Of a stretch of DNA of 50,976 nt, positions 29,039 to 38,589 are shown piece after piece. The stretch is from positions 1 to 50,976 of the forward strand of contig JACZTL010000022.1 in assembly GCA_022573715.1 (NCBI GenBank), in the 5' to 3' direction. Numbering within the stretch: the first letter of the stretch is position 1; the number at the start of each line of letters is the position of its first letter. The notes below the pieces were generated by a model. It was not told the DNA's origin, did not search any database, and saw nothing but the letters and a program-made list of their open reading frames with translations. Made by a program: the position numbers and the translations under genes. Source of the DNA: Bacteroidota bacterium (lineage in GTDB: Bacteria; Bacteroidota; Ignavibacteria; Ignavibacteriales; Ignavibacteriaceae).

Positions 29039-31216
29039 ATGGACACTAAAAAGAAAACAAGAACACATTTCCGTACTTGCAATCTTTGCGAAGCTATGTG
29101 TGGTATTGCTATTGATTTGAAAGATAACAAAATCATCAAAATTAGGGGCGATAAAGATGACCCTTTTAGCAAGGGATTTATTTGCCCAAAAGCCGTTGCA
29201 CTTCAGGATATTTACAATGATCCCGACAGGCTCAAACGCCCTGTGCGTCGCGTTAACGGTAAATGGAGAGAAATAAGCTGGTCGGAAGCATTTAACGAAG
29301 TTGTAGTTAAACTAAAAGATATTCAAAAAAAATACGGAAGAAACTCAGTCGGTATTTATCAGGGCAACCCGACTGTTCACAATTCCGGTACAATGTTGTT
29401 TGCTCCGCAATTCTTTAGAACCCTGCGTACAAAAAATCGTTTTTCCGCAACTTCAGTAGATCAACTTCCTCATCATATAGCTTCGTATTTTATGTTCGGA
29501 AACCAATTGATGCTTCCAATACCGGATATTGACCGCACGGATTATTTCTTAATTTTAGGTGCAAATCCCATTGCTTCAAATGGAAGTATGATGACAGCAC
29601 CGGGTTTTGTAAACAGATTGAAAGAACTTCAAAACAGAGGCGGAAAGTTTGTTGTCATTGATCCCCGGAAAACAGAAACTGCCGCAAAAGCCGATGAACA
29701 TCATTTCATTATACCTGGCAGTGATGTATTTTTTCTGTTGGCAATTCTTAATACTGTTTTTAAAGATAAGTTGTCTACGCCCGGCAGACTGTTAAATTTT
29801 ACTGAAGGTTTGGAAGATGTTAAAGATATTGTATCGGATTTTCCACCCGAAAGTGTTGAGAAAAGAACCGGTATCTCGGCAAAAATTATTAAGAAAATTG
29901 CATACGATTTCTGCGAAGCAAAATCCGCCGTCTGCTACGGAAGAGTCGGTGTTTCTACCCAGGCATTTGGTTCGCTTTGCCAATGGTTAATTAATGTTCT
30001 AAATATTGTAACCGATAATATGGATAAATCCGGCGGGGCAATGTTTACACTTCCCGCCATAGATGCCGTTAAACAAGCAGTAAAAGACGGCAAAGCCGGA
30101 CACTACGCAAAATGGAAAAGCAGGGTTAACGATTTACCGGAATTTGCCGGAGAATTACCCGTTTCGGTTTTAGCCGACGAAATTCTAACCAAAGGAGAAG
30201 GTCAAATAAAAGCAATGATTACATCTGCGGGTAATCCAGTCTTATCCACACCAAACGGAAGAAAGTTGGAAAAAGCATTTTGTGAGTTGGAGTTTATGGT
30301 CTCAATAGATATTTATATAAATGAAACAACAAAGAATGCAAATATCATACTTCCGCCTACAACAGGACTTGAAACCGAACACTATGATTTGGCTTTTCAT
30401 TTTCTTGCAGTACGTAATACAGCAAAATACTCCACTGCTTTATTCGAACCGGAAAATGGCACAATGCACGACTGGCAAATCTTTAACGAATTACGGAAAA
30501 GGATGTCATCTGATAAAAAGCAGAAAAACATTTCGGGATGGATAAAGAAAAAATTAACTGACAGATTAACTCCCGAAAAAATGCTGGATTTGGGGTTGAA
30601 ATTGGGACCTTACGGAATTTGGGGCGGAAGGTTTTTATCAAAAAATGGTTTAAGCTTAAAAAAATTAAAACAAAACGTACACGGAATTGATCTCGGACCG
30701 TTGAAAGAATGCCTCCCTAATAGACTGTTTACTAAAGATAAAAAAATAAATTTATCAGCAGAGATTTTTAAAAACGATATTAAACGTGCAAAAGAAAATT
30801 TACAAGCATCAGAACCTGACAATAATTTTAATTTGCTTTTAATAGGCAGACGTCATCTCCGCAGTAATAATTCCTGGATGCATAACTCAAAGCGATTAGT
30901 GAACGGGAAAGACCGTTGCACATTATTTATAAATCCCAAAGACGCTGAATCAAATAATATAGAAGACGGTAATACAGTTAATGTAAATTCAAAGACAGGG
31001 CTTGTTAAAATAAAAGCCGAAATTACAAAAGATATAAAGCCCGGTGTGGTCAGCATCCCGCACGGATGGGGACATAATAGGTCAGGTATTGTTTTGAACG
31101 TTGCTAAAGAACATTCAGGAGTTAGCATAAATGATCTTACAGATGATAATTTAATTGACAAACTTTCCGGTAATGCCGCTTTTAGTGGGGTACCGGTAAA
31201 AGTATCACCTTATTAA
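29039..31216 (+). CDS. molybdopterin-dependent oxidoreductase (DMSO reductase family)
   Basis: The 725-residue product has an N-terminal 4Fe-4S site formed by C14, C17, C21 and C49 (CNLCEAMC, then GFICPKA). The Moco-binding alpha-beta domain follows (LGANPIASNG, IDPRKTETA) and the C-terminal molydopterin dinucleotide-binding barrel starts near residue 595 (LLLIGRRHLRSNNSWMHN). The segment where many relatives carry the Mo-ligating Cys, Sec or Ser reads SATSVDQLPHH, so the ligand is unclear. There is no Tat signal, so it is probably cytosolic. The DUF1330 gene follows by 26 nt. No electron-transfer or membrane subunit is nearby; the substrate is unknown. Confidence 0.88.
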   Translation: MDTKKKTRTHFRTCNLCEAMCGIAIDLKDNKIIKIRGDKDDPFSKGFICPKAVALQDIYNDPDRLKRPVRRVNGKWREISWSEAFNEVVVKLKDIQKKYGRNSVGIYQGNPTVHNSGTMLFAPQFFRTLRTKNRFSATSVDQLPHHIASYFMFGNQLMLPIPDIDRTDYFLILGANPIASNGSMMTAPGFVNRLKELQNRGGKFVVIDPRKTETAAKADEHHFIIPGSDVFFLLAILNTVFKDKLSTPGRLLNFTEGLEDVKDIVSDFPPESVEKRTGISAKIIKKIAYDFCEAKSAVCYGRVGVSTQAFGSLCQWLINVLNIVTDNMDKSGGAMFTLPAIDAVKQAVKDGKAGHYAKWKSRVNDLPEFAGELPVSVLADEILTKGEGQIKAMITSAGNPVLSTPNGRKLEKAFCELEFMVSIDIYINETTKNANIILPPTTGLETEHYDLAFHFLAVRNTAKYSTALFEPENGTMHDWQIFNELRKRMSSDKKQKNISGWIKKKLTDRLTPEKMLDLGLKLGPYGIWGGRFLSKNGLSLKKLKQNVHGIDLGPLKECLPNRLFTKDKKINLSAEIFKNDIKRAKENLQASEPDNNFNLLLIGRRHLRSNNSWMHNSKRLVNGKDRCTLFINPKDAESNNIEDGNTVNVNSKTGLVKIKAEITKDIKPGVVSIPHGWGHNRSGIVLNVAKEHSGVSINDLTDDNLIDKLSGNAAFSGVPVKVSPY

Positions 31217-31242
31217 TTCTAAAATGTAAATCGGAGTGACGA

Positions 31243-31644
31243 ATGGCAAACATAGAAATTAACCAAGAGGAGTTACAAAAATATATGCAGCATCCGGATA
31301 ATCAGCCGGTTGTGATGATAAATTTATTAAAGTTTAAAAATGAAACAGAAGATGGTGTTGATGGCGCAGAACTTTACAAATGCTATAAACAGAAAGCTGC
31401 GGAATTGTTAAAGCAAGTCGGCGGTAAATTATTGTGGATCGGCAATTCAGATCAATATATAATCGGAGGTGATAATGACAAATGGGATGAAGTGTTATTA
31501 GCTGAATACCCGTCTCGTGCTGCGTTTTTAAAAATGATAAGTCTGCCTGAATTTGAAGAAGTTCAAAAAGACAGAAAAGCCTCTTTGAATAGTACGGTGC
31601 TTATTGCGTCAACTACTATCGATAGTGCATTACACCAAAAATAA
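31243..31644 (+). CDS. DUF1330 domain protein
   Basis: A 133-residue ferredoxin-fold (dimeric alpha-beta barrel) protein. VVMINLLKFK and VLLAEYPSRAAFLKMISLPEF are the typical strands and helix of DUF1330. A CGGAGTGACG ribosome-binding site precedes ATG 31243. It probably shares a transcript with the molybdopterin oxidoreductase 26 nt upstream. The family has no assigned reaction. Confidence 0.8.
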   Translation: MANIEINQEELQKYMQHPDNQPVVMINLLKFKNETEDGVDGAELYKCYKQKAAELLKQVGGKLLWIGNSDQYIIGGDNDKWDEVLLAEYPSRAAFLKMISLPEFEEVQKDRKASLNSTVLIASTTIDSALHQK

Positions 31645-31688
31645 AAAATTTAAGAATAGATAATCTTAAAATTAATTTTAATTAATAT

Positions 31689-31946
31689 TTAACTATAAAC
31701 ATCTTTACTGTGTCCGATTTTCAAAACAATAACAGTAAGTTTTTTGTCTATTATCTCGTAAAGAATTCTATATCTCCACATCCTTATTCTATATTTTTCT
31801 TCATTGGTCAATTTTATGCAATTATTTAATGTTGGGTTGTCGGCTAATTCATCAATCTTTAAAATAATTCTTTTTAGTTAAACATGAGGTAATTTCTTTA
31901 TCTCTCTAACTGCTGATTTTTTTATTTCGATCTTAAATTTTGCCAT
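31689..31946 (-). pseudogene. relE: RelE/ParE-type toxin with in-frame nonsense codon
   Basis: From ATG 31946, which overlaps the antitoxin 3' end by 14 nt, the minus strand encodes MAKFKIEIKKSAVREIKKLP followed by HV, then TAA at 31880-31878. The same frame continues without shift as LKRIILKIDELADNPT and later YRIRMWRYRILYEIIDKKL, ending VLKIGHSKDVY before a normal stop. The continuation contains the family's conserved Arg-Tyr strand and C-terminal GHxxxVY. A single C-to-T change of CAA (Gln) would explain the TAA. With only the 22-residue N-terminus made, the toxin should be dead unless the stop is read through. Confidence 0.85.
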
Positions 31947-32163
31947 CTTTTTTAAGATCATTCAGTAATTTTTCATAGGTAATTACCGGCTCGGATACTC
32001 GTTCTTTAAAAGCCTGCAAGTCTTCCTGATCCTCAAGCAATTCACTTCTGATGGTTTTATTTATTATTTCTGAAATAGTTGTTGAAGTTTCCGCAGCTTT
32101 GATTTTAAGAATTTTATGAATTTCCGGGTCAAAATACACGGTGGCTCTTTTTGTTAATCCCAT
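31933..32163 (-). CDS. ribbon-helix-helix antitoxin
   Basis: A 76-residue protein. The N-terminal RHH DNA-binding segment is KRATVYFDPEIHKILKIKA with the following helix SEIINKTIRSEL, and the acidic C-terminal tail would neutralise a RelE-type toxin. It overlaps the toxin remnant downstream by 14 nt, the usual antitoxin-first order. Overlapping palindromes at 32192-32209 just upstream are the likely operator for autoregulation. Confidence 0.85.
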   Translation of the reverse strand: MGLTKRATVYFDPEIHKILKIKAAETSTTISEIINKTIRSELLEDQEDLQAFKERVSEPVITYEKLLNDLKKDGKI

Positions 32164-32191
32164 TATAATTTCCTTTTTATTTTAAATAAAA

Positions 32192-32209
32192 CGTTATAAC
32201 GTTATAATG
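32192..32209. promoter_or_regulatory. overlapping palindromic operators upstream of the antitoxin
   Basis: AACGTTATAACGTT (32192-32205) and TTATAACGTTATAA (32196-32209) are each perfect palindromes and overlap by ten bases, giving tandem ACGTTATA units. The place, ~30 nt before the antitoxin ATG, and the AT-rich -10-like TATAAC content suggest a promoter-operator bound by the RHH protein. Confidence 0.6.
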
Positions 32210-32225
32210 TCAATTATATTAAAGA

Positions 32226-33188
32226 TTAGACAAAAAGCTTTCCATTATCCATTAAAATATTATCGTCTAAATAAACAGTAGGTTTTTTTATCACTCCGTC
32301 CAAATGAATAGGTACGTTTATTTTTCCGCCCATCGATGTGTTATTACCCAATGCAATGTGAATAGTACCTAAAACTTTTTCATCTTCCAAAAGCACTCCG
32401 CTTAACTTAGCGCTGTCGTTCGTCCCGATTCCAAACTCCGCAATGTTACGTGCTTTTTTACCAACAGCATCTAACATATTATTCAGTTTCTTTGCGAGAT
32501 GACCGCCTGTAATTTTAAGGGCGTAACCATTATTAACTTCTATTTTTAAGTTGGTATTTTTTAAAAGTCCCAATCCTGCCATAGAGCCGTCAACAATGAA
32601 TACTCCGTTTGCAGTCCCTTCACAAGGAGTTAAAAATGTTTCACCGGTAGGAAGATTCCCTGCATCACCTTTCTGATGAAACAAGCCTTTACTTGCTAAA
32701 ACATTTCTTCCTTTAATTGAAAAAGATAAATCGGTACCGAGCTTTGTTGTTATTCTAATCTTGCTTCCCTTTTCCAAAATTTTTTTAAGTTTTAATGATA
32801 ATTTTGAAATCTTCTTGTAATCCGCATTCATACCGCGAATCATTACTTCCTTTGTTATCCCGGGAAAGGTGGCTATTCTTGCACCCAAAGCAGAAGCCTC
32901 TCTCCTGGCATCGGTATGTGTTAAGGATTTATCAGTTGGACAAAACACCACATCAAATATTTTCATCAAATCTGCAATTGCTTTCGGTGGTTCTTCACCG
33001 TCGATTTTACCGGATTTCATCTCCACATAAAGCGATGTAAAGCCCATACGCAGTGCGTTTTTGTGAATAGAGTAGCCAATTTCTCTTTTTAATTCATCGG
33101 AGATTACAAGTATGTTTTCATTTTTTTTAACCCCCATACAGGTTTTAATTGCTATTTCTGAAGCTGTATCAAGTTTTGTTTTTTTCAT
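32226..33188 (-). CDS. M29-type (aminopeptidase T/S family) metallopeptidase
   Basis: The 320-residue product resembles the thermophilic aminopeptidase M29 family and related leucyl aminopeptidases. The N-terminal Rossmann-like half shows ILVISDELKREIGYSIHKNA and SLTHTDARREASALGAR. The C-terminal half holds candidate metal ligands in LPTGETFLTPCEGTANG, AEFGIGTN and GTIHIALGNNTSMGG. Substrate specificity cannot be read. It is followed by the S23-like gene upstream on the same strand with a 23-nt gap. Confidence 0.75.
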   Translation of the reverse strand: MKKTKLDTASEIAIKTCMGVKKNENILVISDELKREIGYSIHKNALRMGFTSLYVEMKSGKIDGEEPPKAIADLMKIFDVVFCPTDKSLTHTDARREASALGARIATFPGITKEVMIRGMNADYKKISKLSLKLKKILEKGSKIRITTKLGTDLSFSIKGRNVLASKGLFHQKGDAGNLPTGETFLTPCEGTANGVFIVDGSMAGLGLLKNTNLKIEVNNGYALKITGGHLAKKLNNMLDAVGKKARNIAEFGIGTNDSAKLSGVLLEDEKVLGTIHIALGNNTSMGGKINVPIHLDGVIKKPTVYLDDNILMDNGKLFV

Positions 33189-33211
33189 TTTTATCCCAAA
33201 ATAATTTATAA

Positions 33212-33625
33212 TTACAAACCACTACCAAAATTTCTAGAAAGCTCAATTTCATAACCATTGGGACATTGGATTTTAGATTTATTTTTTAAAGTCTTTCCAA
33301 TGGAAGTAAATATTGCAGTTAATTCGTCAGCTTCCTTTAATAGAGGGTTTAGTAATTCTTTATTTGCTAATTCTGACTCTTCAATTAATTCTAGCCAATA
33401 CAATGATTCATCAGCTTCTTCTTCAATAATCTTTATCTTATAAATAAAATCTGCACTAGATTTTGCTCTGCAAGCCTCCATGTAATTAGCACCTACATAA
33501 GTTGCTGATCTTAATAATTGATTACCGATGACTTTACCAAGGTTTGTTTTAGGAAGTAAATTATAAAATTCAATTATATCTAATGAAAATTTTTTTGTAC
33601 GTTTTTTTAATTCTTCAGAACTCAT
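33212..33625 (-). CDS. four-helix bundle protein (S23/23S rRNA intervening-sequence protein family)
   Basis: A 137-residue all-helical protein. KRTKKFSLDIIEFYNLLPKTNLG starts helix one, GNQLLRSATYVGANYMEACRA is the family signature, and DFIYKIKIIEEEADESLYWLEL the third helix. Family members occur both inside 23S rRNA intervening sequences and, as here, as free-standing genes in many FCB bacteria. The function is unknown. Confidence 0.85.
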   Translation of the reverse strand: MSSEELKKRTKKFSLDIIEFYNLLPKTNLGKVIGNQLLRSATYVGANYMEACRAKSSADFIYKIKIIEEEADESLYWLELIEESELANKELLNPLLKEADELTAIFTSIGKTLKNKSKIQCPNGYEIELSRNFGSGL

Positions 33626-33657
33626 ATTTATAAGCTAACTAATTTAAATCCCTAATT

Positions 33658-34446
33658 CTAAAATCTCAGCTTTCTCATTCCGATATGACAAATAGCAAAG
33701 TCATATTTTACGGGGTCATCAGGATCATATTTTTTCAAATTTTCAGTTATCTCTTCGGCCATATTCCAGTTTATATTTTTCTTTTTTGTTAATTTTAATT
33801 TTCTACAAATCCTTGCAATGTGTGTGTCAACAGGTATTATCAATTTACTTTTATCAATTTCATCCCACAGCCCAAAATCAAGTTCATCTTTGCGGACCAT
33901 CCATCGTAAAAATAAATTCATTCTTTTACATACGCTCCCTTTTGATGGTAACGGAAACATAAATTTTATTCCTTGTGTAACGTTTTCTTCCCCAAATAAA
34001 TTTTGATATAATTCCAACATATATTTTGAAAAAGATTCTAAAGCAAATTTAATGTTGTATACCTTCGTATTATAATTAGATAAAAAAATATTCCCTAACG
34101 AATTTGATTTTGAATAAACATTCTTCAACAAAAGAATTAGATTTACAATATCTTCATTGGTAAAGAATCTGTGGATAATTCCTTTAAAGTCTCTTTTTAT
34201 CGTAGCTTTATTTTTTTCTATTAAGTAATTAGTAGGATGTTCACCAAGTATAAAAGTTATTTTATTTAATGTATTAATTATTTGTTTAATATTTCCGTAT
34301 GCAAAAATTGAAGAAATAAAGGCAATTAGTTCAATATCTTTTTTATTTTTGAATTTATGTGGAAATTGAAGCGGATCTGGTTCAAGTTGTGATTTATCAA
34401 AAGCTTTGTAGTGATAATCTAATTTCTGTTTAAGTGTTTTGTACAA
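33658..34446 (-). CDS. TIGR02757 family protein
   Basis: The 262-residue product matches the TIGR02757 (DUF2400) family common in Bacteroidota and Ignavibacteria. Recognisable are YKAFDKSQLEPDPLQFPH near the N-terminus, FPLPSKGSVCKRMNLFLRWMVRKDE in the middle, and IPVDTHIARICRKLKLTKKK near residue 205. The last segment recalls helix-hairpin-helix base-excision glycosylases, but a DNA-repair role is only inference. It is divergent from the M23 peptidase gene. Confidence 0.82.
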   Translation of the reverse strand: MYKTLKQKLDYHYKAFDKSQLEPDPLQFPHKFKNKKDIELIAFISSIFAYGNIKQIINTLNKITFILGEHPTNYLIEKNKATIKRDFKGIIHRFFTNEDIVNLILLLKNVYSKSNSLGNIFLSNYNTKVYNIKFALESFSKYMLELYQNLFGEENVTQGIKFMFPLPSKGSVCKRMNLFLRWMVRKDELDFGLWDEIDKSKLIIPVDTHIARICRKLKLTKKKNINWNMAEEITENLKKYDPDDPVKYDFAICHIGMRKLRF

Positions 34447-34529
34447 TTTAATTTTCTTTTTTATTGTAAATAATAATTTAATTATCTTAACAATTAAATA
34501 AGATATCCATTTATAAAAATAAACATAAA

Positions 34530-35396
34530 ATGAAATTTCAATGTGGGCATATTTTAATATTCATACTTTTTCTAACAGTTGTAACATATACACAGCAGAT
34601 AAAATTATACGGCACTCTTAGTCCGGGCAATTTAATTATTGGTAAAGTTAACAATGCAAATGTAGTTATGCTTGATAACAAAACTTTAGATATAGACACA
34701 TCCGGAATATTTATTTTCGGGTTTGACAGGGATGCTAAAGGCACTTACACTTTGAAGGTTATATTCAATAACAATAAATCTGTTATTAAAAAAATTAAGT
34801 TGAAAAAAAGGAAATATAAAATACAGCGTATTAACAAAATGAAACAAGCGCTGGTTACTCCCCCCAAAAATGCACTCAAAAAAATAAAACAAGAAAGTAA
34901 AATGATGAGAAAAGCCAGAAGTAAAGTTGGAATATTAAAAGTTCCACATTTTACCCAAGGATTTTTAATGCCTGTAAATGACGAAAAAATAACAGGTGTA
35001 TTCGGAAGCCAAAGAATTTTAAATGGAATTCCAAAATCGCCGCATAACGGAATAGATTTAAGTGTGCCCAAAGGTACACCTGTAAAAGCAGCATCCGGCG
35101 GAAAAATATTAATCGCTGGCAATAAATTTTACTACAACGGGAATTTCGTTTTAATAGATCACGGTTTTGGTTTGACAACTGTTTATTTACATTTTAACAG
35201 ACTTAATGTTAAAACAGGACAAATGGTTAAAAAGGGTGATATCATTGGTTACGTCGGTGCAACGGGCAGAGCTACTGGCCCTCATCTGCATTGGGGTGCA
35301 AAATGGTTTAATAAAAGGATAGACCCAATGAGTCTTCTGAAATTGAAAATCCCTGACATAAAGACTGTCATTACGAATCCGTCAGCTGACGGATAA
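34530..35396 (+). CDS. M23 family (LytM/Gly-Gly endopeptidase-like) peptidase
   Basis: A 288-residue exported protein. The signal peptide is hydrophobic core ILIFILFLTVVTYTQ, and a basic linker of about 50 residues separates the N-terminal region from the catalytic domain. Zinc ligands are the H and D of HNGIDLSVP and the second H of HLHW; GHGF-type DHGFGLTTVYLHF lies between. These enzymes cut peptidoglycan cross-links or regulate amidases in the periplasm. It converges with pdxJ across a nested repeat. Confidence 0.9.
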   Translation: MKFQCGHILIFILFLTVVTYTQQIKLYGTLSPGNLIIGKVNNANVVMLDNKTLDIDTSGIFIFGFDRDAKGTYTLKVIFNNNKSVIKKIKLKKRKYKIQRINKMKQALVTPPKNALKKIKQESKMMRKARSKVGILKVPHFTQGFLMPVNDEKITGVFGSQRILNGIPKSPHNGIDLSVPKGTPVKAASGGKILIAGNKFYYNGNFVLIDHGFGLTTVYLHFNRLNVKTGQMVKKGDIIGYVGATGRATGPHLHWGAKWFNKRIDPMSLLKLKIPDIKTVITNPSADG

Positions 35397-35434
35397 AGTA
35401 ATCTGCCACATTTTTTGTTAGCACATTAATACTA

Positions 35435-35499
35435 CAGATTGCTTCCGCCTTCACTAAAGTTACGGCGGACAAGTCGTCGCTAACTCTCCTCTCAATGAC
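35435..35499. repeat. nested dispersed repeat between the M23 gene and pdxJ
   Basis: The outer halves CAGATTGCTTC (35435-35445) and GTCGCTAACTCTCCTCTCAA plus TGAC (35476-35499) read together as one known-looking intergenic repeat. The 30 bases between them (35446-35475) carry a separate palindrome, CCGCC...GGCGG. That inner element, read on the minus strand over 35442-35476, aligns with 8538-8572. Confidence 0.65.
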
Positions 35500-35523
35500 T
35501 GTTATCAATTTATTGTGATTAAA

Positions 35524-36237
35524 TTACGACCCTATAAGTCTCATCATTTCTTGAACAGCTTCTTTCAGTCCCACAAAAACAGCATGCGCAATTACAGCTT
35601 GTCCAATGCTCACTTCATCAATTCCTTCTATTTCTCTGAATATTTTTATATTCTGATAATTTAAACCGTGCCCTGCATTTACTCCGAGACCTAATTTTCT
35701 TGCATGATTTACTGCGTCTCTTATTCTTTCCAACTCATCAAATTGTTGTTCTTCCGACTCTGCATTGGCAAAAACACCTGTATGTATTTCTATAATATCA
35801 GCACCAATTTCGGCAGATGCGTCAATTTGGTTTATATCAGGTTCTACAAAAAATGAAACTTCTATATTTGCATCTTGAAGACGAATTGTTGTATCCTTCA
35901 GCAGTTCAATTTGATCTAAGACATTAAGTCCACCTTCCGTTGTTAATTCTTGTCTTTTTTCAGGAACAATAGTTACCAATTCGGGTCCAACATCACAGGC
36001 AATTTGAATAATTTCTTCGGTGGCAGCCATTTCCAAATCTAATTTTGTGGAAATTAATTCTCGAAGGAGGCGAACATCTCTTTCATTTATATGTCGTCTG
36101 TCCTCCCTAAGATGAACAACAATTCCGTCCACACCGGCTTGTTCTGCTAAAAGAGCAGCAGTAATCGGTTCGGGCTGTAACTCTCCCCTTGCATTTCTTA
36201 ATGTTGCCACGTGATCAATATTTAATGAAAATCTCAT
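35524..36237 (-). CDS. pdxJ: pyridoxine 5'-phosphate synthase
   Basis: A TIM-barrel enzyme, 237 residues, joining 3-amino-1-hydroxyacetone phosphate with deoxyxylulose 5-phosphate (the product of Dxs, also in this window) to make pyridoxine phosphate. Motifs are LNIDHVATLRNARG, DGIVVHLREDRRHI, LVTIVPEKRQELTTEGG and GLGVNAGHGLNYQN. It is divergent from groESL, with 180 nt between them. Confidence 0.96.
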   Translation of the reverse strand: MRFSLNIDHVATLRNARGELQPEPITAALLAEQAGVDGIVVHLREDRRHINERDVRLLRELISTKLDLEMAATEEIIQIACDVGPELVTIVPEKRQELTTEGGLNVLDQIELLKDTTIRLQDANIEVSFFVEPDINQIDASAEIGADIIEIHTGVFANAESEEQQFDELERIRDAVNHARKLGLGVNAGHGLNYQNIKIFREIEGIDEVSIGQAVIAHAVFVGLKEAVQEMMRLIGS

Positions 36238-36324
36238 AATAATAATCCTTTTTTAACTATTCCAAATATAATTTATTTTAACACATTTTAAAAAAAAATT
36301 TTACATCTAAATAGCAAATAACTC

Positions 36325-36378
36325 TTGACAAAAAAATATAAGAGTGTTAAATTAGCACTCGTTAAATAAGAGTGCTAA
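36325..36378 (+). promoter_or_regulatory. groESL promoter with CIRCE operator
   Basis: TTGACA at 36325-36330 and TTAAAT at 36347-36352 (16-nt spacer) form a housekeeping promoter. CIRCE follows as TTAGCACTC (36352-36360), nine bases, then GAGTGCTAA (36370-36378), a perfect match to the HrcA operator. An extra half-site GAGTGTTAA occurs at 36342-36350, one base before the CIRCE. Heat-shock control by HrcA is expected; hrcA is not in the window. Confidence 0.95.
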
Positions 36379-36417
36379 TAATTTTTTAAATAAAATCTTA
36401 AATTAAAGGAGTAAAAA

Positions 36418-36714
36418 ATGGCCAACCTAAAATTAAAGCCTTTAGCTGACAGAGTTATTGTAAAACCTATGGAAGCTGATGAACAAACAAAAGGGGGAAT
36501 TATTCTTCCTGATACTGCAAAGGAAAAACCTGTTGAAGGTACTGTTGTTGCTGCCGGTCCGGGCAGAGTATCTGACGAGGGTAAAGTAATAGCAATGCAG
36601 ATTAAAAAGGGAGATAAAGTTTTATACGGTAAATACAGTGGTTCAGAAGTTACAGTTGAGGGAGAAGATTATTTAATAATGCGCGAGAGTGATATCTTCG
36701 CAATCATTAGTTAA
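36418..36714 (+). CDS. groES: co-chaperonin GroES
   Basis: A 98-residue lid subunit of the chaperonin. The start [27 protein letters not shown] holds the mobile loop that contacts GroEL, and [23 protein letters not shown] is the usual end. AAAGGAG lies a few bases before the ATG. It is the first gene of the operon, 31 nt before groEL. Confidence 0.98.
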   Translation: MANLKLKPLADRVIVKPMEADEQTKGGIILPDTAKEKPVEGTVVAAGPGRVSDEGKVIAMQIKKGDKVLYGKYSGSEVTVEGEDYLIMRESDIFAIIS

Positions 36715-36727
36715 AAACAACAAATAA

Positions 36728-38395
<1,668 letters not shown>

Positions 38396-38418
38396 TCATC
38401 CCCATAAAACAAAGACTT

Positions 38419-38481
38419 AAAAACCCAATCCGGCAACTGCCTGTACTTCGTACTAAAGAAGGCGGGACGGATTGGGTTTTT
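38419..38481 (+). terminator. groESL terminator with a repeat in its loop
   Basis: AAAAACCCAATCCG (38419-38432) pairs perfectly with CGGATTGGGTTTTT (38468-38481). The 35-nt loop contains its own imperfect palindrome (GCCTGTACTTCGTACTAAAG, AAGGCGG), similar in style to the inner repeats at 8532 and 35442. Confidence 0.8.
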
Positions 38482-38589
38482 AATTTTCGATAATTCATTT
38501 CATTAAATTTCAATTTCTCATTTTACAATTAAATTGTATATTAAAGCCCTACTATAAAACTTATTCATTAATGTTCGGTAAATACAAAA

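Noticed and set aside
33212-33625. 23S rRNA intervening sequence suggested by the S23-type protein
   Set aside because: No rRNA flanks the gene; it is a free-standing coding gene between an aminopeptidase and a TIGR02757 gene.
34538-35178. Several minus-strand frames opposite the M23 peptidase gene
   Set aside because: They are shadows of the M23 frame, whose zinc ligands and signal peptide are clear.
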